From Tritrichomonas musculus (taxonomy: Eukaryota > Parabasalia > Tritrichomonadida > Tritrichomonadidae), in assembly GCA_039105265.1 (NCBI GenBank), contig JAPFFF010000004.1:1116001-1180000 (forward strand): a DNA stretch of 64,000 nucleotides, in the 5' to 3' direction. The notes below the pieces were generated by a model that was not told where the DNA came from, made no database searches, and saw only the letters and a program-made list of their open reading frames with translations. Both the position numbers and the translations under genes were made by a program. How positions within the stretch are numbered: position 1 is the stretch's first letter; each line of letters begins with the position of its first letter. Shown one piece after another: positions 11,220 through 23,552 of this stretch.

Positions 11220-14083
11220 TTCTGTTTATTTATTATTATAATTTAATTCAAAAAGTTGGTAGATCATAAAATGCTAGAGGTACGGAAACTCTAATTCCTG
11301 GACAAATCAAATTTAATATTAACATATTATAATTAATATAAAACATATAATATATATAAAATTTAATTAAATTTTTACAGATATATTTTAAAGATAAACA
11401 AATATTAATAATTTGAAGCAAACTTTCACAAAAAAAAACAATAAACTATTGAATATAAAAATTTTCAAAAATAAACTTTTTTTTAACATAAATCAGGAGA
11501 GAATAAGAATATTTGACTTGTAAATCCTTATAATTTCATATGAATAAAAAAAATGATTTTATCATTAAAATTTTTTTTTTTTGATTTGATATATTTATAT
11601 ATGTAAAAAACAAATAAAATAAAAACATTTACTTATTTTTATGAATGATATTATTTCATTTAATTGCATGTTTTCAAAAAAAAATAGTGTTTTATATATA
11701 TATATATATAATTCCTTTTGAGCTTTCATGCTTTTCATTTGTTCCAAAATCATCAAATATCCTTTGAACAATTAAAATTCATTTTTTATTCTTGTTTCTG
11801 AATTATTCTTTTGGCCAATCATAATTTTTAATATCTAGATTTACATTGATTGTAATTAATTTATCCGATTTTTCTTTTAATAGATTTCATTAGGGTCGAA
11901 GACCTCAGATTTCTTGTTTTAAATTTGCAATTTCTAAGATTATTTTATTTTTTAACATGAAATTACAAATATTTTCATTTTTTTGGAAATATCTTTATTT
12001 ACAATCTATAAAAATTTAATATTTTCTCTAATATAATTAGATATTTGTGTATATAAAATTTTAGTAAAATAAAAATATACGATAAGTCCAGGAATGAACG
12101 ATTTTTTGCATTCTCAAAACATCACATCACAAAAGATTTCATAAAAATGTTTTTTTCTTAATAAAAAAAGATTTTTCATCATTTTGAGCTCTTTTTTCTA
12201 ATATTGTAGTTAACACTGATAGATATTTTTTTAAAATCAATGTTGTATTGAGCGTTTTAGAAAATAGCAATATTTTTTCATTTCTCTTAAATTTAGTTAT
12301 AATTAATTTTTTTCATATTAATATATTTATACAAATTTTAAATTTATATAAAATTTAATTTTTTTATTTAATATAATAAGATAATTTCATTTTTACATTT
12401 TTCACGAATTCTCACAAAAGTTCGTTTCCATACTTTTAATGGAAATAAAAATCTTTTTATATTTTGAATAGTTTATATTTATATTTTTCTGCGCAAAAAG
12501 CGGTTGGAAAAACTTTACTCTAAATTTTAGAGTCTAAAACAGAGTTGTAATATGATTTGAGAATATCTCTCAAAATTCAATGAAAATTGAGATATAGGTC
12601 CCAAATTTTTTGAATTAATTGAAATTATTAAATAAATTTTTCAGATAAAAAACGATTAATTTTTTTTTATAGATTCTAATATTCAATAAAAATATTAATA
12701 TTTTGAATATAAATGCAGATTCATGTAATTATATATATATTATTAAAATTATATTTTTATTTTAATAAGATATTTATTCAAATTTTATCAAAATAAAAAT
12801 AGATCAATATAAAAAGAGAGATATGGTTATAAATTGACCTTATAATGTTATTTTTATGTATTTTAATATAATAACAAAGGATTACATTAGATTTATTTAT
12901 TAATTTGTTATTTATTTTTTTATATATAATTTATTTAAAAATTATATTAAATGTATATATATAATTGATCAAGAAATATATAAAATAAATAATACATACT
13001 TTCAATGATATTCAATTTTCAATAATTAGCATGAAAATAATTTATTGAAATTCTAATCGTCTAACGAGTAAATTGTGAGTTTTTCCTTCAAATAATTTGA
13101 AAGAATTGAATCTATCGTTCGAATTTTTTTGGCAAGGTTCGTTTTCTCGCCAAATACCTGATAAATAATATTTTTGATAAATAATTGTTAATATATAATA
13201 CTATTTTTTTTTCCAATCTAAAATTTTGGAGTTGAAATTGAGTTCTATTTACGAATATTTCATTTTTAAAAAATACATTATTTTTTGCTGAACAAATAAC
13301 TGATTTGCTATTAATAAACATCAAATGATTTATCTATTTAATTTATTTAATTACCATTAATTTTTTCAGAATGATTTAAATTTGATTTTTCATATACTGC
13401 TTTAATAGCACTTTTTATTATTATTATATATTATAAAATAATGATTATATTTATATTCAAATGTTTAATTGTTTATATATTGTTTTTTTTATGAGTTATA
13501 TATAAATTATTGACTTCAAAAAAATATCTCAATTAATTTGAATAATCTCATAGAATCGGTCAGACTGGTCTAAAATGCTTTTTTTTCCGAGATTTTCCTC
13601 TCAATTTTTTGAATATTTTTTAATCGCTTACATAATGTAAGCCCACATTGGCTGATTATAATTTTTATTGATTCTATGTAAGCCCACGGTATGTTATCTC
13701 ACTATTCTTTTCTGAAAACAGCATCAATTGGTTAGAAACAAGCTGATATCAGCTATCCCACATTTGATATTCTTTGAAATTTAATATTTATATAGTGAAC
13801 GCTTTTCAAATTCAAATTAGCCATCAAAGCATGCTTTATGCAACGATTCTGCTCCCTTAAAACGAAAATTAAAAAGAATTGAAGCTATTGTAACACATAT
13901 ATTTCAACATTAGTAATAAGTCACAGAATTTTTATTGCCCAGCTGTTTGATTTTGCATCATTCCCAAAAAAAGCTAAAAAGGCTTTGAAAAAACTATACT
14001 TTATTATAATAAATATTTCTTTTTTACATTATTTATATTTATTTCATTTTACTCCTTAAAAAAAAGAAAAAATTGTGTGTAAA
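11220..14083. other. AT-rich stretch without recognisable genes
   Basis: A (TA)n run lies near 11694-11712. GGTAGATC(A/G)TAAAATG occurs here near 11258 and again near 10129, just outside the hAT element on either side. ATTCCTGGAC near 11293 and GTCCAGGAAT near 12084 form a short inverted pair that might mark a decayed element. ATGTAAGCCCAC occurs twice between 13635 and 13690. The 70-codon open frame on the minus strand at 13112-13324 looks random. Confidence 0.4.
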
Positions 14084-14153
14084 AACTTTTTCAAAGCGTT
14101 TGAGAGAAAAAATGGGAAAAAAATCTATCTTTTATAAACGCTTTGAAAAAGTT
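14084..14153. repeat. 18-bp perfect inverted repeat
   Basis: AACTTTTTCAAAGCGTTT (14084-14101) pairs exactly with 14136-14153 across a 34-base loop. Weaker outer arms (AAATTAGCCATCAAA near 13818 against TTTGATGGCCAATTT near 14171) suggest a larger decayed inverted-repeat element upstream of the kinase gene. Confidence 0.65.
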
Positions 14154-14243
14154 AAAAAGTTTATACTCACCTATTTGATGGCCAATTTTCAGAGTTCAAA
14201 ATTGAAAGTGATGAATTGATTTCTTAGAAAAGTTGAGAACTTT

Positions 14244-14285
14244 AAAATCTTCCATTGAAAATCTTCCATTGAAAATCTTCCATTG
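14244..14285. repeat. Three copies of a 14-bp tandem repeat
   Basis: AAAATCTTCCATTG occurs three times without interruption, about 260 bases upstream of the kinase ATG. Confidence 0.85.
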
Positions 14286-14519
14286 AAAATTTCCGATTAA
14301 ATCTAACTAACCAGAAAAATAAAAAACAATTCACCAAAATTTAATAATGATATTCATAATTGATAATACAAACTTTTTTGCTTAATGTAAAAATCAAAAA
14401 TGGATAATCATGGTTGAAATAATGATTTTAATTCAATTCTGATTAAAAATAAACGCTTTCTATTCAAAAAATTGTGAATAATTCAATGTTTTAATTATTT
14501 TTCTCAACTTGAAAACTAT

Positions 14520-14527
14520 TCAATTTT
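14520..14527 (+). promoter_or_regulatory. Initiator-like TCAATTTT
   Basis: TCAATTTT lies 15 bases before the kinase ATG and fits the TCA-pyrimidine/W initiator pattern of trichomonads only loosely. Confidence 0.35.
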
Positions 14528-14542
14528 GAAGTTATTAAGTTA

Positions 14543-15511
14543 ATGTGTGACTCAAGCATCCCTTTGCCAGATTTCGATTTTGACGATTTTGATGATTTGG
14601 ATGAAATAACACCATTTGGAAACTCATTCAGAACATCTCCAAAATGCGGATTTAAAGCTAGTATTAATGATTTGGTAAAGGCTTTTGGATTTCAGTTAGT
14701 AACAGAAACCGCAATGAAAGAGACCGGCAATTCCTGCGTTTATACAGCATCAATCACATCAGTTGGAAAGACAATATTAGGAAATGGTAATATTTTTGAT
14801 CACAATTATCAACAATTACCTTCAAATAAATACGCACTGAAGGTTAGTACAAGTAAATCTCGAATGTTAAAAGAATTTGAGAACTATGAAAGACTTCCAA
14901 AATCCTCGAAACTTGTTGAAAGTTATGATATATTTGAACTTAATGAATATATGATACTCCAAATGGAACTGTGTAAAGGAGATATATACGGCGCTTTACT
15001 AGAAGAAAAAATAATATGGAAACTGATTCATGATATATCTGAAGCATTGAATATAATTCATTCCTCAGATTTTATCCATTTAGATGTATCTCCTTCAAAT
15101 ATCCTTGTTAAAGACAATGACTTCAAGCTTGCTGATTTCGGTAATGTAATTGAAAGCGGATCTTTTAAAGAAGGTGATGAAGGTTCTGGACCATATGTTG
15201 CACCTGAAGTTCTTTCGTTCCCCGGAAATAAAGAAATTGGATATGTTCATGTGTGGTCGGCAGCTGATATTTTTAGTTTTGGAGTTGTCCTATTAGAATC
15301 AGCATCAGGCTATTTTGCACCAAGAGGAGGAACTTTGATGTATGAAGAATTAAGAAAAGGAAACTTGAAGCTTGGAGAAGGCGTGTTTAAATGCAATTGC
15401 TCCATGGAACTAGTGTCACTTATTAATTCTATGTTAAACCCTGACCCAATTCAGAGACCAACAGCGTGGCAAATAATGAATCATCCATATGTTAAGAGAT
15501 TAGATAGCTAA
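14543..15511 (+). CDS. Wee1/Myt1-like protein kinase
   Basis: 322 residues. An acidic N-terminus (about 1-25) precedes a kinase domain (about 50-320). Visible landmarks are the ATP lysine in YALKVS (K100), catalytic loop HLDVSPSN (H169-N176, base D171), DFG at 188-190, APE at 220-222, WSAADIFSFG (D242) and the late arginine R305. The HxDxxPSN loop and the insert before APE recall Wee1/Myt1, which phosphorylate and inhibit cyclin-dependent kinases in the nucleus or at endomembranes. Oddities: the usual catalytic-loop lysine (HRDxK) is serine, and the glycine loop is reduced to GNSCVY with a long insert before K100. Activity therefore cannot be assumed, though D171 and D188 are present. It is convergent with the next gene. 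Kinase fold is certain; subfamily is probable. Confidence 0.8.
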   Translation: MCDSSIPLPDFDFDDFDDLDEITPFGNSFRTSPKCGFKASINDLVKAFGFQLVTETAMKETGNSCVYTASITSVGKTILGNGNIFDHNYQQLPSNKYALKVSTSKSRMLKEFENYERLPKSSKLVESYDIFELNEYMILQMELCKGDIYGALLEEKIIWKLIHDISEALNIIHSSDFIHLDVSPSNILVKDNDFKLADFGNVIESGSFKEGDEGSGPYVAPEVLSFPGNKEIGYVHVWSAADIFSFGVVLLESASGYFAPRGGTLMYEELRKGNLKLGEGVFKCNCSMELVSLINSMLNPDPIQRPTAWQIMNHPYVKRLDS

Positions 15512-16523
15512 TCTTTGAATGGACCATGACATTTTTCAACATTCTTTTTTTTTGAAAATTTTGGAAGCAAGCCATGTTTTTTTTCGAAAGAAAAATTGCT
15601 GCTTCTTGATGCTTGATCTGGAACAAATTAGTTGATAATTTACATCTCTCTTTTTTTTGAATAATTCATTTTGATGTCCATGATAGAAAAATTGAAACAT
15701 CTGGAATAACTATTCCCTTTTTGGGAAATCAAATGGTTCAGTTCGATTTAAATGCATTTATTTTACTTCGTGATAGGACCAAACATGATTTCTCAGTTTG
15801 AAAATAGGCCAATCATGACATTAATAAAGATTCGTTTATCATTAATTTTTTTGAAACAAATTATGTAAAAATATTTCATCACCCGATCTTCCGACAATTA
15901 TTAAGCATCTGATACATTTTGATATTATAAAATTAATTGATGCTTTTTCCATGTTTTTGAATTGAATGAAAAATCAATTCCGATTTTTTCTGAAGTTTTC
16001 AAATTGTTCATTGAAAAAAAAAAAAAAAAAGATTCTTTTTGGCAATCTGTGGTCAATCATTTTTTTGCCCCTCATATAATAGGAACATCCAAATTTGATT
16101 GTTTTCATTTTGACTTGGATCGTGATATCAAATCATATAGGTCAATTATAGGTGAAAATTAAATATTGTGAGATGAAATTTCTTAAAATTGTCATTTTAA
16201 TGGCCTCTTCTATTCCGAATGCCACTTACATAAAAATTAGGAATAAAGATGACTATTCCAAATATACGTAAATGGTATTCGGAATAGAATTATTTCTGTA
16301 AAATGTAGAAAGTTCAAAATACGCTCATAAATATGAATGCAAATATTTAAAACTTATTTAATATAAAGATATATGATTGCTTCACTAACATTTATTTTAC
16401 AAACAATACCAGAAAAATAATAAAATTAATTATAAATATAAACACATAATCAAAGATACCGCTTCGAAAGAGCCACAAAAATAAAATTGTGTTTTCTTGT
16501 GATGATATATTAAAAAAATATAA
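15512..16523. other. Intergenic stretch between convergent genes
   Basis: No supportable gene. Between 15660 and 16160 short open stretches have somewhat protein-like composition in changing frames (for example 15962-16162 on the plus strand, broken by a long lysine run), so a dead gene is possible, but I do not recognise a family. Confidence 0.3.
16208..16289. repeat. 82-bp foldback element
   Basis: TTCTATTCCGAAT at the left matches the reverse complement of the right end, and the similarity continues to about 25 bases (GCCACTTAC against ACCATTTAC). It could form one hairpin, as a minimal MITE or an expressed stem would. Confidence 0.7.
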
Positions 16524-17648
16524 TTAATGGTACTGAACAGGAGCGTAATATCCTCCTCCCTGCGCTGTACTAAGGAGCGTTCTACCATTTCCATTACTAA
16601 CAACGTAATCAGGATTATTTTTAAAACTATTGGCGCTATTATAGGTTCCATGATTGGCACCATAATTGGGGTTAAGTGTGGCTGAACATCGAATTTGCTG
16701 ATTTTGAATTTGGCGACGGTCATTACTTAATGCTTCACCATTAATCAAAGTTACATGAACTTTTCTTCTTGGAGTTTGGATTGACCTTTTTGGAGAATTA
16801 TTTGAACACATTAAAGCAGCTGGTGTTGCTATCGTTTGCCTATTTTTTTCAAGTTCTGATGAAATTGCAATTTCAAGATCATTATGCGTAACAAAATTTT
16901 CTAGACGTGAGTAAAGGCTATTAATCATTTTTTGAAAGGAATCTTTGTCAATTTTCGAGTTTTTTGTTATTTCCCTCATGGATATTTTCAATGCATTCAT
17001 TTCATCAGATATTTGATCACACTTTTTCTGTATTTCTGTATTGGTAGTATCAAACATAGAACACTCATTCTGATTTTCATCATTTTCATTCATATCATTT
17101 TTTGGCAAAGCCGATAGTCGTGAGCTACATTTTTCTCTCTGCCCAAGACTACTAAGTTTTCTTTTCTGCTGATTTTTTTTAATTGATGATTTTGTTTTGA
17201 GCTCTTTTTTCTTATTTTTTGGAGAGCAAGGCGATATATTATTGGATTCGTTATTTGCATCTGGCATCGTTTGAATTGATTTTTCAATATTTTTAATTTG
17301 AGATTGGAAAGATGCGATTTTTGAATCAACATAATCTTTGAGTTTATGCGAAGATTCATCAATAATTACTATCTGCTGTGATATTGATTTAATAGATGCA
17401 GCAAATGCCTCAAGGCGTGCATTACAAGCATCAATAAAAATCTGAAAACTTTGCTCAGAATTACTTTTTGAATTTGTGCTGTTAGCATAAATTTCTTTTT
17501 CAGTTTTTTTTTGATTTTCTTCAAGAAGAGTTTGAATATGCTGCTTAATTGTATTAATATCATTTGTGTGCTGGCTAAGCTCGTGGTGATAATACCCAAG
17601 AATTTCGGTAATATTATCTGCATTGACAGATATTTTAATTCCATTCAT
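16524..17648 (-). CDS. Coiled-coil protein of unknown function
   Basis: 374 residues starting MNGIKISVNADNITE at the first ATG. Heptad-like helix is likely at about 15-60, 70-130 and 205-270. A basic, Ser-rich stretch (about 145-185, with runs such as KNKKKELKTK) lies between and could be a nuclear signal. The C-terminal 100 residues are disordered and Asn/Tyr/Gly-rich, ending GGGYYAPVQYH. I recognise no domain. Length, composition and an uninterrupted frame support a real gene, and the many antisense open frames here are shadows. It is convergent with the kinase. Structural or scaffold roles are possible, but nothing in the sequence fixes one. Confidence 0.7.
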   Translation of the reverse strand: MNGIKISVNADNITEILGYYHHELSQHTNDINTIKQHIQTLLEENQKKTEKEIYANSTNSKSNSEQSFQIFIDACNARLEAFAASIKSISQQIVIIDESSHKLKDYVDSKIASFQSQIKNIEKSIQTMPDANNESNNISPCSPKNKKKELKTKSSIKKNQQKRKLSSLGQREKCSSRLSALPKNDMNENDENQNECSMFDTTNTEIQKKCDQISDEMNALKISMREITKNSKIDKDSFQKMINSLYSRLENFVTHNDLEIAISSELEKNRQTIATPAALMCSNNSPKRSIQTPRRKVHVTLINGEALSNDRRQIQNQQIRCSATLNPNYGANHGTYNSANSFKNNPDYVVSNGNGRTLLSTAQGGGYYAPVQYH

Positions 17649-19914
17649 TTACTTTTGATCAAATTTAATCTCTTGATTGATTGAATAATTATTCAAATAC
17701 GTTATTTCTTCAGAAAATTCTTTGCAAATTTTAAGGAGGTAGTAGACCTTGTAAGAGGTACCCGATTAACCCATTTTCAATCGGGTCAAAAATTTTAGGT
17801 ATATTTTGACCAGGGGTCGCAAATTACCGCCTACCCAAAGCGGTTTTTGAACCGAAATTTTTAAAATTCATTTATCTAGAGTAGACTTCACTTTTTGTAC
17901 CAACCTTGTTCTACAAAGAACGATAGAAAAAATACAAGGTTTGTACAATGTATTTTTTATTGAAAATATTGAATACATAAAACAATCATATCTCTGAAAA
18001 AAGATAATATACTAAATAATTTTTTGTGAATAAATAAAATATCAATTAAATTATTTAATAAAACCATTTTTGTAAAAGTAAAATGCAATTTTTAAAAATC
18101 ATTTTTGGCAAAGGTGAAATGATTGACCATTTTATAAAAAGAATATAATCACTCTGTGAGCAAACCAATTCACATTACTCAAGATTTCTAGATTATTTAC
18201 TATTATAATATTGTTTTATAAACTTTTAATTCCTTTTTAACATATAAAACCAATACTAAAAAGCGATTATATAAAATATAAACTAAAGTGCCTCAAAATT
18301 TTAATTTTATCTGTTCAATGATTTTTTTAATAAAATTTAATTTGAAAACTTGATATTTTTACCAAAAACGTGCAAATACAACAACCAAAATAAGGATTAA
18401 AGAATATAAACGTTAAAAAGTTACGTTAATGAATTTGTGATGTGAAAAAAGTAAAGGATAATCTAGAGGCATGTCAACCAAAATTCTACTCGATAAATTT
18501 TTTTGAAAATGATAATATAAGATTTAAATGATGTATATTAAAACTTTTCCTCTTGAGCAAACGAAAACTTCTATACAGTTTTTAGTTTTCATTCAAATCA
18601 TCATTTTTAACTCAATATCTTCAATTCAAAAAGTAGATATATTCAAATTTGATATATTGAAAAATGAATTCTCTTTCATTTTTGATAAGATCATGATTGA
18701 ATACCATTTCAATTTGAGAGAATTTTTATTGAATAGCTTTTCAATTTGAGAGATGGTTAATTGAATATTCTTTCAATTTGAGAAGAATAAATAAGTTTTA
18801 TTTATAACTTGGAAATTGAATTATCAAAAATTTATTTTATGATATAAATATTCTTAGATATTAATTATAAATTTATAAAAGTAATTATATTTGCATATCA
18901 CAAAAAATTTAAAACAAATATTTTAAAATATTTTATTTTGATTTTATAAAGTAGGTAAAATCATTATTTGATTTTTAATAAAGAAGTATATAATTTTTAT
19001 TAATCAACAAAATAAATTTCTGCTCTAATATTCTCAAATATTTATATAAAATATAATTATTTGAAAAAGTTCGATCGGTAAAAATAAAAAATGATTTATT
19101 TCAAAATTTTTTTATATAATTTTAAAGTAAAATGAAATGAATTTATAATAAGTTCTATAAATCCTCTAAAAATCATATTTTGAGCACTAATTATATTTTA
19201 TTTTTTCAATGAACTATCAATTGAATTGAAAGTATAATATTAGTGTATATTGAAACGTATAAAAGAAAATCCCAATATAATTATTAAAATGGCTGTTTTA
19301 TTTTGATTAAAAAATAAAATATTATTAGTATCACAGAAATTTGAAAATAAGACGTTTTATGTTTAGATATTTAAAGAACGTATAGAGTAATCATAAAAAC
19401 CATTAGTAATTTGTTAATATTATTAAGTTATAAATGTAAAGAATCTTGGATCTTATATTTCTATAGAGTGGATAAAATGAAAAATCAAAATTGATGTTTT
19501 TTACCTAAAAACTATAAATTTTTATTGTACAAACTAAATAATTGGATTTCAAAGATCATAAATACATTCTTCTTTTTTATACTAATCTTTTATAATTAGA
19601 CTTATCTTATTTTCTACTTTCACTTTTTGAGAGCTTTTTTTTGGTTGATATGCCTCTATTTATCTCAAAATGTGGAATAAATATTAATATAAAAAAAGGT
19701 TTATCAAAAAATTTACAAGCTTTTTAATCCTTTTTAATAAAAATTTTTATTTCATTAGAATAATGCATCTGATATTTTTCAAAAAAATTGTTTTTTGAAA
19801 TTAAACTTAAAATCAAAAGTCAGGCCCCCATTTTTTTGTCTCAATTTTTTTAGCATAAATATTTTCTCACAATTTCCAATTTTTTTTCATTTTTTACTCA
19901 AAAAAAAAAAAAAA
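17649..19914. other. Gene-free AT-rich stretch
   Basis: Bases 17740-17900 are less AT-rich than their surroundings and contain a hairpin with stem CCCGATT/AATCGGG (17761-17785) and a second short one around CCGCCTACCCAAAGCGG, perhaps an old element. A tandem repeat lies at 18696-18791. Otherwise I see nothing. Confidence 0.4.
18696..18791. repeat. Three 32-bp tandem repeats
   Basis: Units begin ATTGAATA and contain TTTCAATTTGAGA, starting at 18696, 18728 and 18760. They are diverged but keep the 32-base period. Confidence 0.75.
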
Positions 19915-20551
19915 ACAGATAATAGGGGGGTCAACCGTAAAATTTTTGTCAAAATTTTAAAGCAAACTTAAAATCTGAGAATTTTGGTATAATAATTATA
20001 GAACTATATAGTTCATTGAATATACTATTTATTAAGAATATTTTTCCCTAATTTTATCTATAGGGCCAAAAAAGGCAAAGCATTAAAGTTGTAATGACTT
20101 GTGATTTGAAAATTGAGTTATTTCTTAAAAATTTTCAGTAAAATCATTAAGATAATTGATAAAAGACTTTGTTCTGCCATTGAAATGATTATAAAACAGG
20201 TTTAATTGTGATAATTTTATAATTCTGCTCTTAAATTACATAAAATGTTATATGATAGTTATATTCTAAATGATTATATGAAATTTACACCCCGAGCTAA
20301 AGTCTATTTTAAACGGCTCTTATTACATCAAAATATCATTTATTCAAAAAGCCAAAAAAGCATATTTCATGAAAATAAAAACGGTTTTTTTTTAGTTTTT
20401 TGGTTAACAAATTTATCTTTATATTTATATATATATATTAAAATTTGGTTAACAAAATTAATAAAAAAAACTTAACGTTATCCAAAAATAACGAGCTGTA
20501 ATAAGGATATTTCAATTTGTTTTATATGGCTGAAATTTCAATAGTCTCTTG

Positions 20552-20923
20552 TAAACTAAGTTTTTTAATTATTACCTTATTCACAAAAAAATTGAGAGTT
20601 TTTAATTCAAATTTTCTATGAGTCTTCAGAAAGTAGGACGATAAGTAGGGACAAATTATTTTTTTAAAAATACCATATCTTTCAATTTTGAGAAGATGAA
20701 AATAAAAAAAAAAAAATATAAAAAAGTTTTTTATTCAGGAAAAATACCTTTTAAATAGCTTTGGGAGCCTTTGAGGGCTAAGCCCAATTGGTTAAGGTAA
20801 TAGCGGGAGCCTCGACCTGAAACGAATGAAGGTATTCATGCCTTAATAACTAAAAAAAAAATATTTAGCTTTATTCAAATTTGAGAGGACGATAAGAAGG
20901 GACAAATTAAAAAACTTAGTTTA
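20552..20923. mobile_element. Small inverted-repeat element carrying a tRNA-like relic
   Basis: The termini TAAACTAAGTTTTTTAATT (20552-20570) and their exact reverse complement (20905-20923) are 19 bases long. Inside, a 24-base direct repeat (AGGACGATAAG.AGGGAC, 20635-20658 and 20886-20909) differs at one base. Between the direct repeats lies the tRNA-like sequence. 372 bases in all. I see no target duplication and no coding. Confidence 0.6.
20773..20846 (+). pseudogene. tRNA-like relic (possible tRNA-derived SINE head)
   Basis: TAAGCCCAATTGGTTAAGG (20779-20797) matches a tRNA D-arm/A-box. GGTATTCATGCC (20831-20842), about 33 bases on, resembles a T-arm/B-box (GGTTCGANTCC) with an extra base. 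I cannot close a full cloverleaf or read an anticodon with confidence. An A-run follows near 20852, as in tRNA-derived SINEs. Confidence 0.35.
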
Positions 20924-20930
20924 ATAAGAA

Positions 20931-20960
20931 TTCAATACTCCTGCTTTAAGGAGTATTGAA
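20931..20960. repeat. Perfect 11-bp-stem hairpin, 8-base loop
   Basis: TTCAATACTCC, loop TGCTTTAA, GGAGTATTGAA. The loop motif TTTGCTTTAAGG recurs twice within the next 70 bases, each time beside a TACT, giving a short run of related repeats to about 21040. Confidence 0.65.
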
Positions 20961-23552
20961 ATTATTTTATTTGTCAAATAATTGAATACTTTTTGCTTTA
21001 AGGTTTGAGTACTTTGCTTTAAGGATTCAATACTTTAAATATATTTTCAGAGTATTTTATATAGTATTTTTTACAAAAATATTGGATATATTGCATTATC
21101 TTTTTGTCCTCACGACAATTAAATTGCACAATATACTTATATATTTAAGATTATATATAAAAACATTTATTATTAATATCAAGATACAAAATAAGACAAA
21201 TTTCGTTTTAATTCAACCGAACATTTTGCTTTAGATAATCATAATATCTATAATTATAATACAATATTATTATTAATTTCATAAAAAAAATCTTATATAT
21301 CTATAAATAACCAAAATATTTATATATTTATAATAATAAATTTCTTTCAATTTTTAAAGTAATAAAAAAGTCCATTTATTCCTATCATAAAATGGTTTAA
21401 TATAATATTTTATATTTATTTTGATATATATAAATGTTTGAATATTCTAAATAATAAATATATTATTTTTAATCGTTTAAAAACCAAAAAATTAATGTTC
21501 TTACATTTTGGGCTTTTTCAATTTATGTAATAAGATTTGAGAAATACTGTAATAAGGAAAAAATCTTTGATTTTTCGAACAAAAATTATAAATATATGAT
21601 AAGTATAAGATTATAAATTTAAATAATTTTTTTATTTATATATATATTTGTAATTAAACAAGATACTCTTATTTATAATTTTTTTAATTAGGGTCATAAG
21701 TTCGTTTGGCAGCTCGTCTTTTTTTTTAAAAAAAAATTCTTATTACATTTTTATTTTTGAAAATGTAATAAGCTCGGGGTGTAATGAAATTGATGCAAAT
21801 GTAATAAAAATATTAAAAAATAAGAGAGAAAATCTATTAAAAATCAATTTTATGATAGATTGAAATATATATCATTGATTATATTAATATGATATTTAAA
21901 TAATTTAAATTGTGATTCAAAAATTAATTTTAAATTGATAACCTAAGCAAATAAATATTTTCATAATAACCTTCTTGAATAAAACTTAAAATATTAATCA
22001 ATTTGATTCAAATAATCATAAAAGCCACTTTTTATAAAATGGTGAATTATGGTTAATTTTTTTTTTTAATTTTCGAAAAGTTGTTGCCTTTTGTGGACCT
22101 ATAGATGAAATTTAATAATAAATATTTTAAAATAAACTATATAAAGTAAGGAATATATTTCCATCATTTATTTATCATTATCTTTAAAAAATATATTTTT
22201 TGACACATTTTCGGCGGTTGACAAGAGGTATTCCAATGAAGTGATTTTAACGTCTTTTTATATAAAATCAACTTTTTTTCAACCAAAATAAAATGAATTT
22301 GATTTAAATTAGTTTTAATACATTTTAATGAATGTGCTTTTTTAAAATAATGCACTTTTAAATATTTTGTTTTGACTTTTTTCCTAATGCAATATTCAGA
22401 TTTATCGTGATTAGCCTTTTATATTTTAACTTTACCTTACATATATGATATATTGGACATTATTAATATGAGTGGAAGTATTTAAAGCAAAATATATTTA
22501 ATTTTGATCCATTTTTCTGCATAAACAAATTCATTAAAAGTAGTTGATGTTTTTCCATCAATCCTATTTTGATTTTTTTGGTATACATATAATAGTTTCT
22601 ACATCGTTCGATTTTTCCAAATATGCTAAATATTAAATAATTCATCGAATTATTTTTGAGAAATCAACTTTTGTTTTCAGGTTTACTATATAATTGTGAT
22701 ATTTTAATAATATTTTATATATTGAATATTAAATTATATATTGAAAATAACAATTATTAGTTTTTTATATTATTTAATTAAATAGTTTTAGAAATAATTA
22801 GAAAATATAATTTGAATATATTTTGCCATTAATAATTCAATAGTTGTGCTAAAAGAACATAAATATAATTTTCTTTGATAATTATAGATTAAAGATATAA
22901 ACAATCATGTATATAAATCTAAATATATATTAGAAATTAAAAAACTAATTAAATAATAAAAAAAAATTAAATTATTCATTAAAAAATGAAAAATTGAAGA
23001 TATAATTCTTCTAAAATTTTGAATAAATTTAATATTTTTGAGTTTATATTTTCATAATTCTTTTTTTTAAATTATCTTTTTGATAATATGAAAATTTTAC
23101 ATGTAAATAAAAAATTAATGTTTGATATATTTAATTTAATATATAATAAAAATTATTTTTAACATATTGCGGTTTTATATCTCAAAAAAAATAGATAATA
23201 TTTTTCATAAATACCTCTCATTTTTTTTTGAGATAAAAACCTTTCATTTTTACAATAGTTTAAATAAATAGAAAAAACATGAAATTTATTCATTAATTTT
23301 TATGCATAAATCATTTTTAAAGTTTAGATATATTATAAAAATGCATTGTTATAAATAAAAATGATCGTTTTAGTAAAATATAAAGGTCAATTTTTTATTT
23401 TTTTTAAATGAATTTTTAAAATGCAAATTTCTTTTTAATAAATCGGTAAAAATATTTTATGTTATGATATTTCTTTTTAATATAATTTATAAAACACATT
23501 AATATCAGTTTCATCAATTTTCGAAATAAACCCCTTTCGTTGGAAGACCTCT
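20961..23552. other. AT-rich stretch without genes
   Basis: Long runs of A/T with homopolymers. I saw no credible coding region, tRNA or inverted-repeat element beyond the hairpin series at its left edge. The open frames of 60-63 codons on the minus strand near 22200-22600 look random. Confidence 0.5.

Noticed and set aside
20245-20475. 76-codon plus-strand frame
   Set aside because: Low-complexity Tyr/Ile/Lys composition, no motif, no initiator, in a repeat-rich region.
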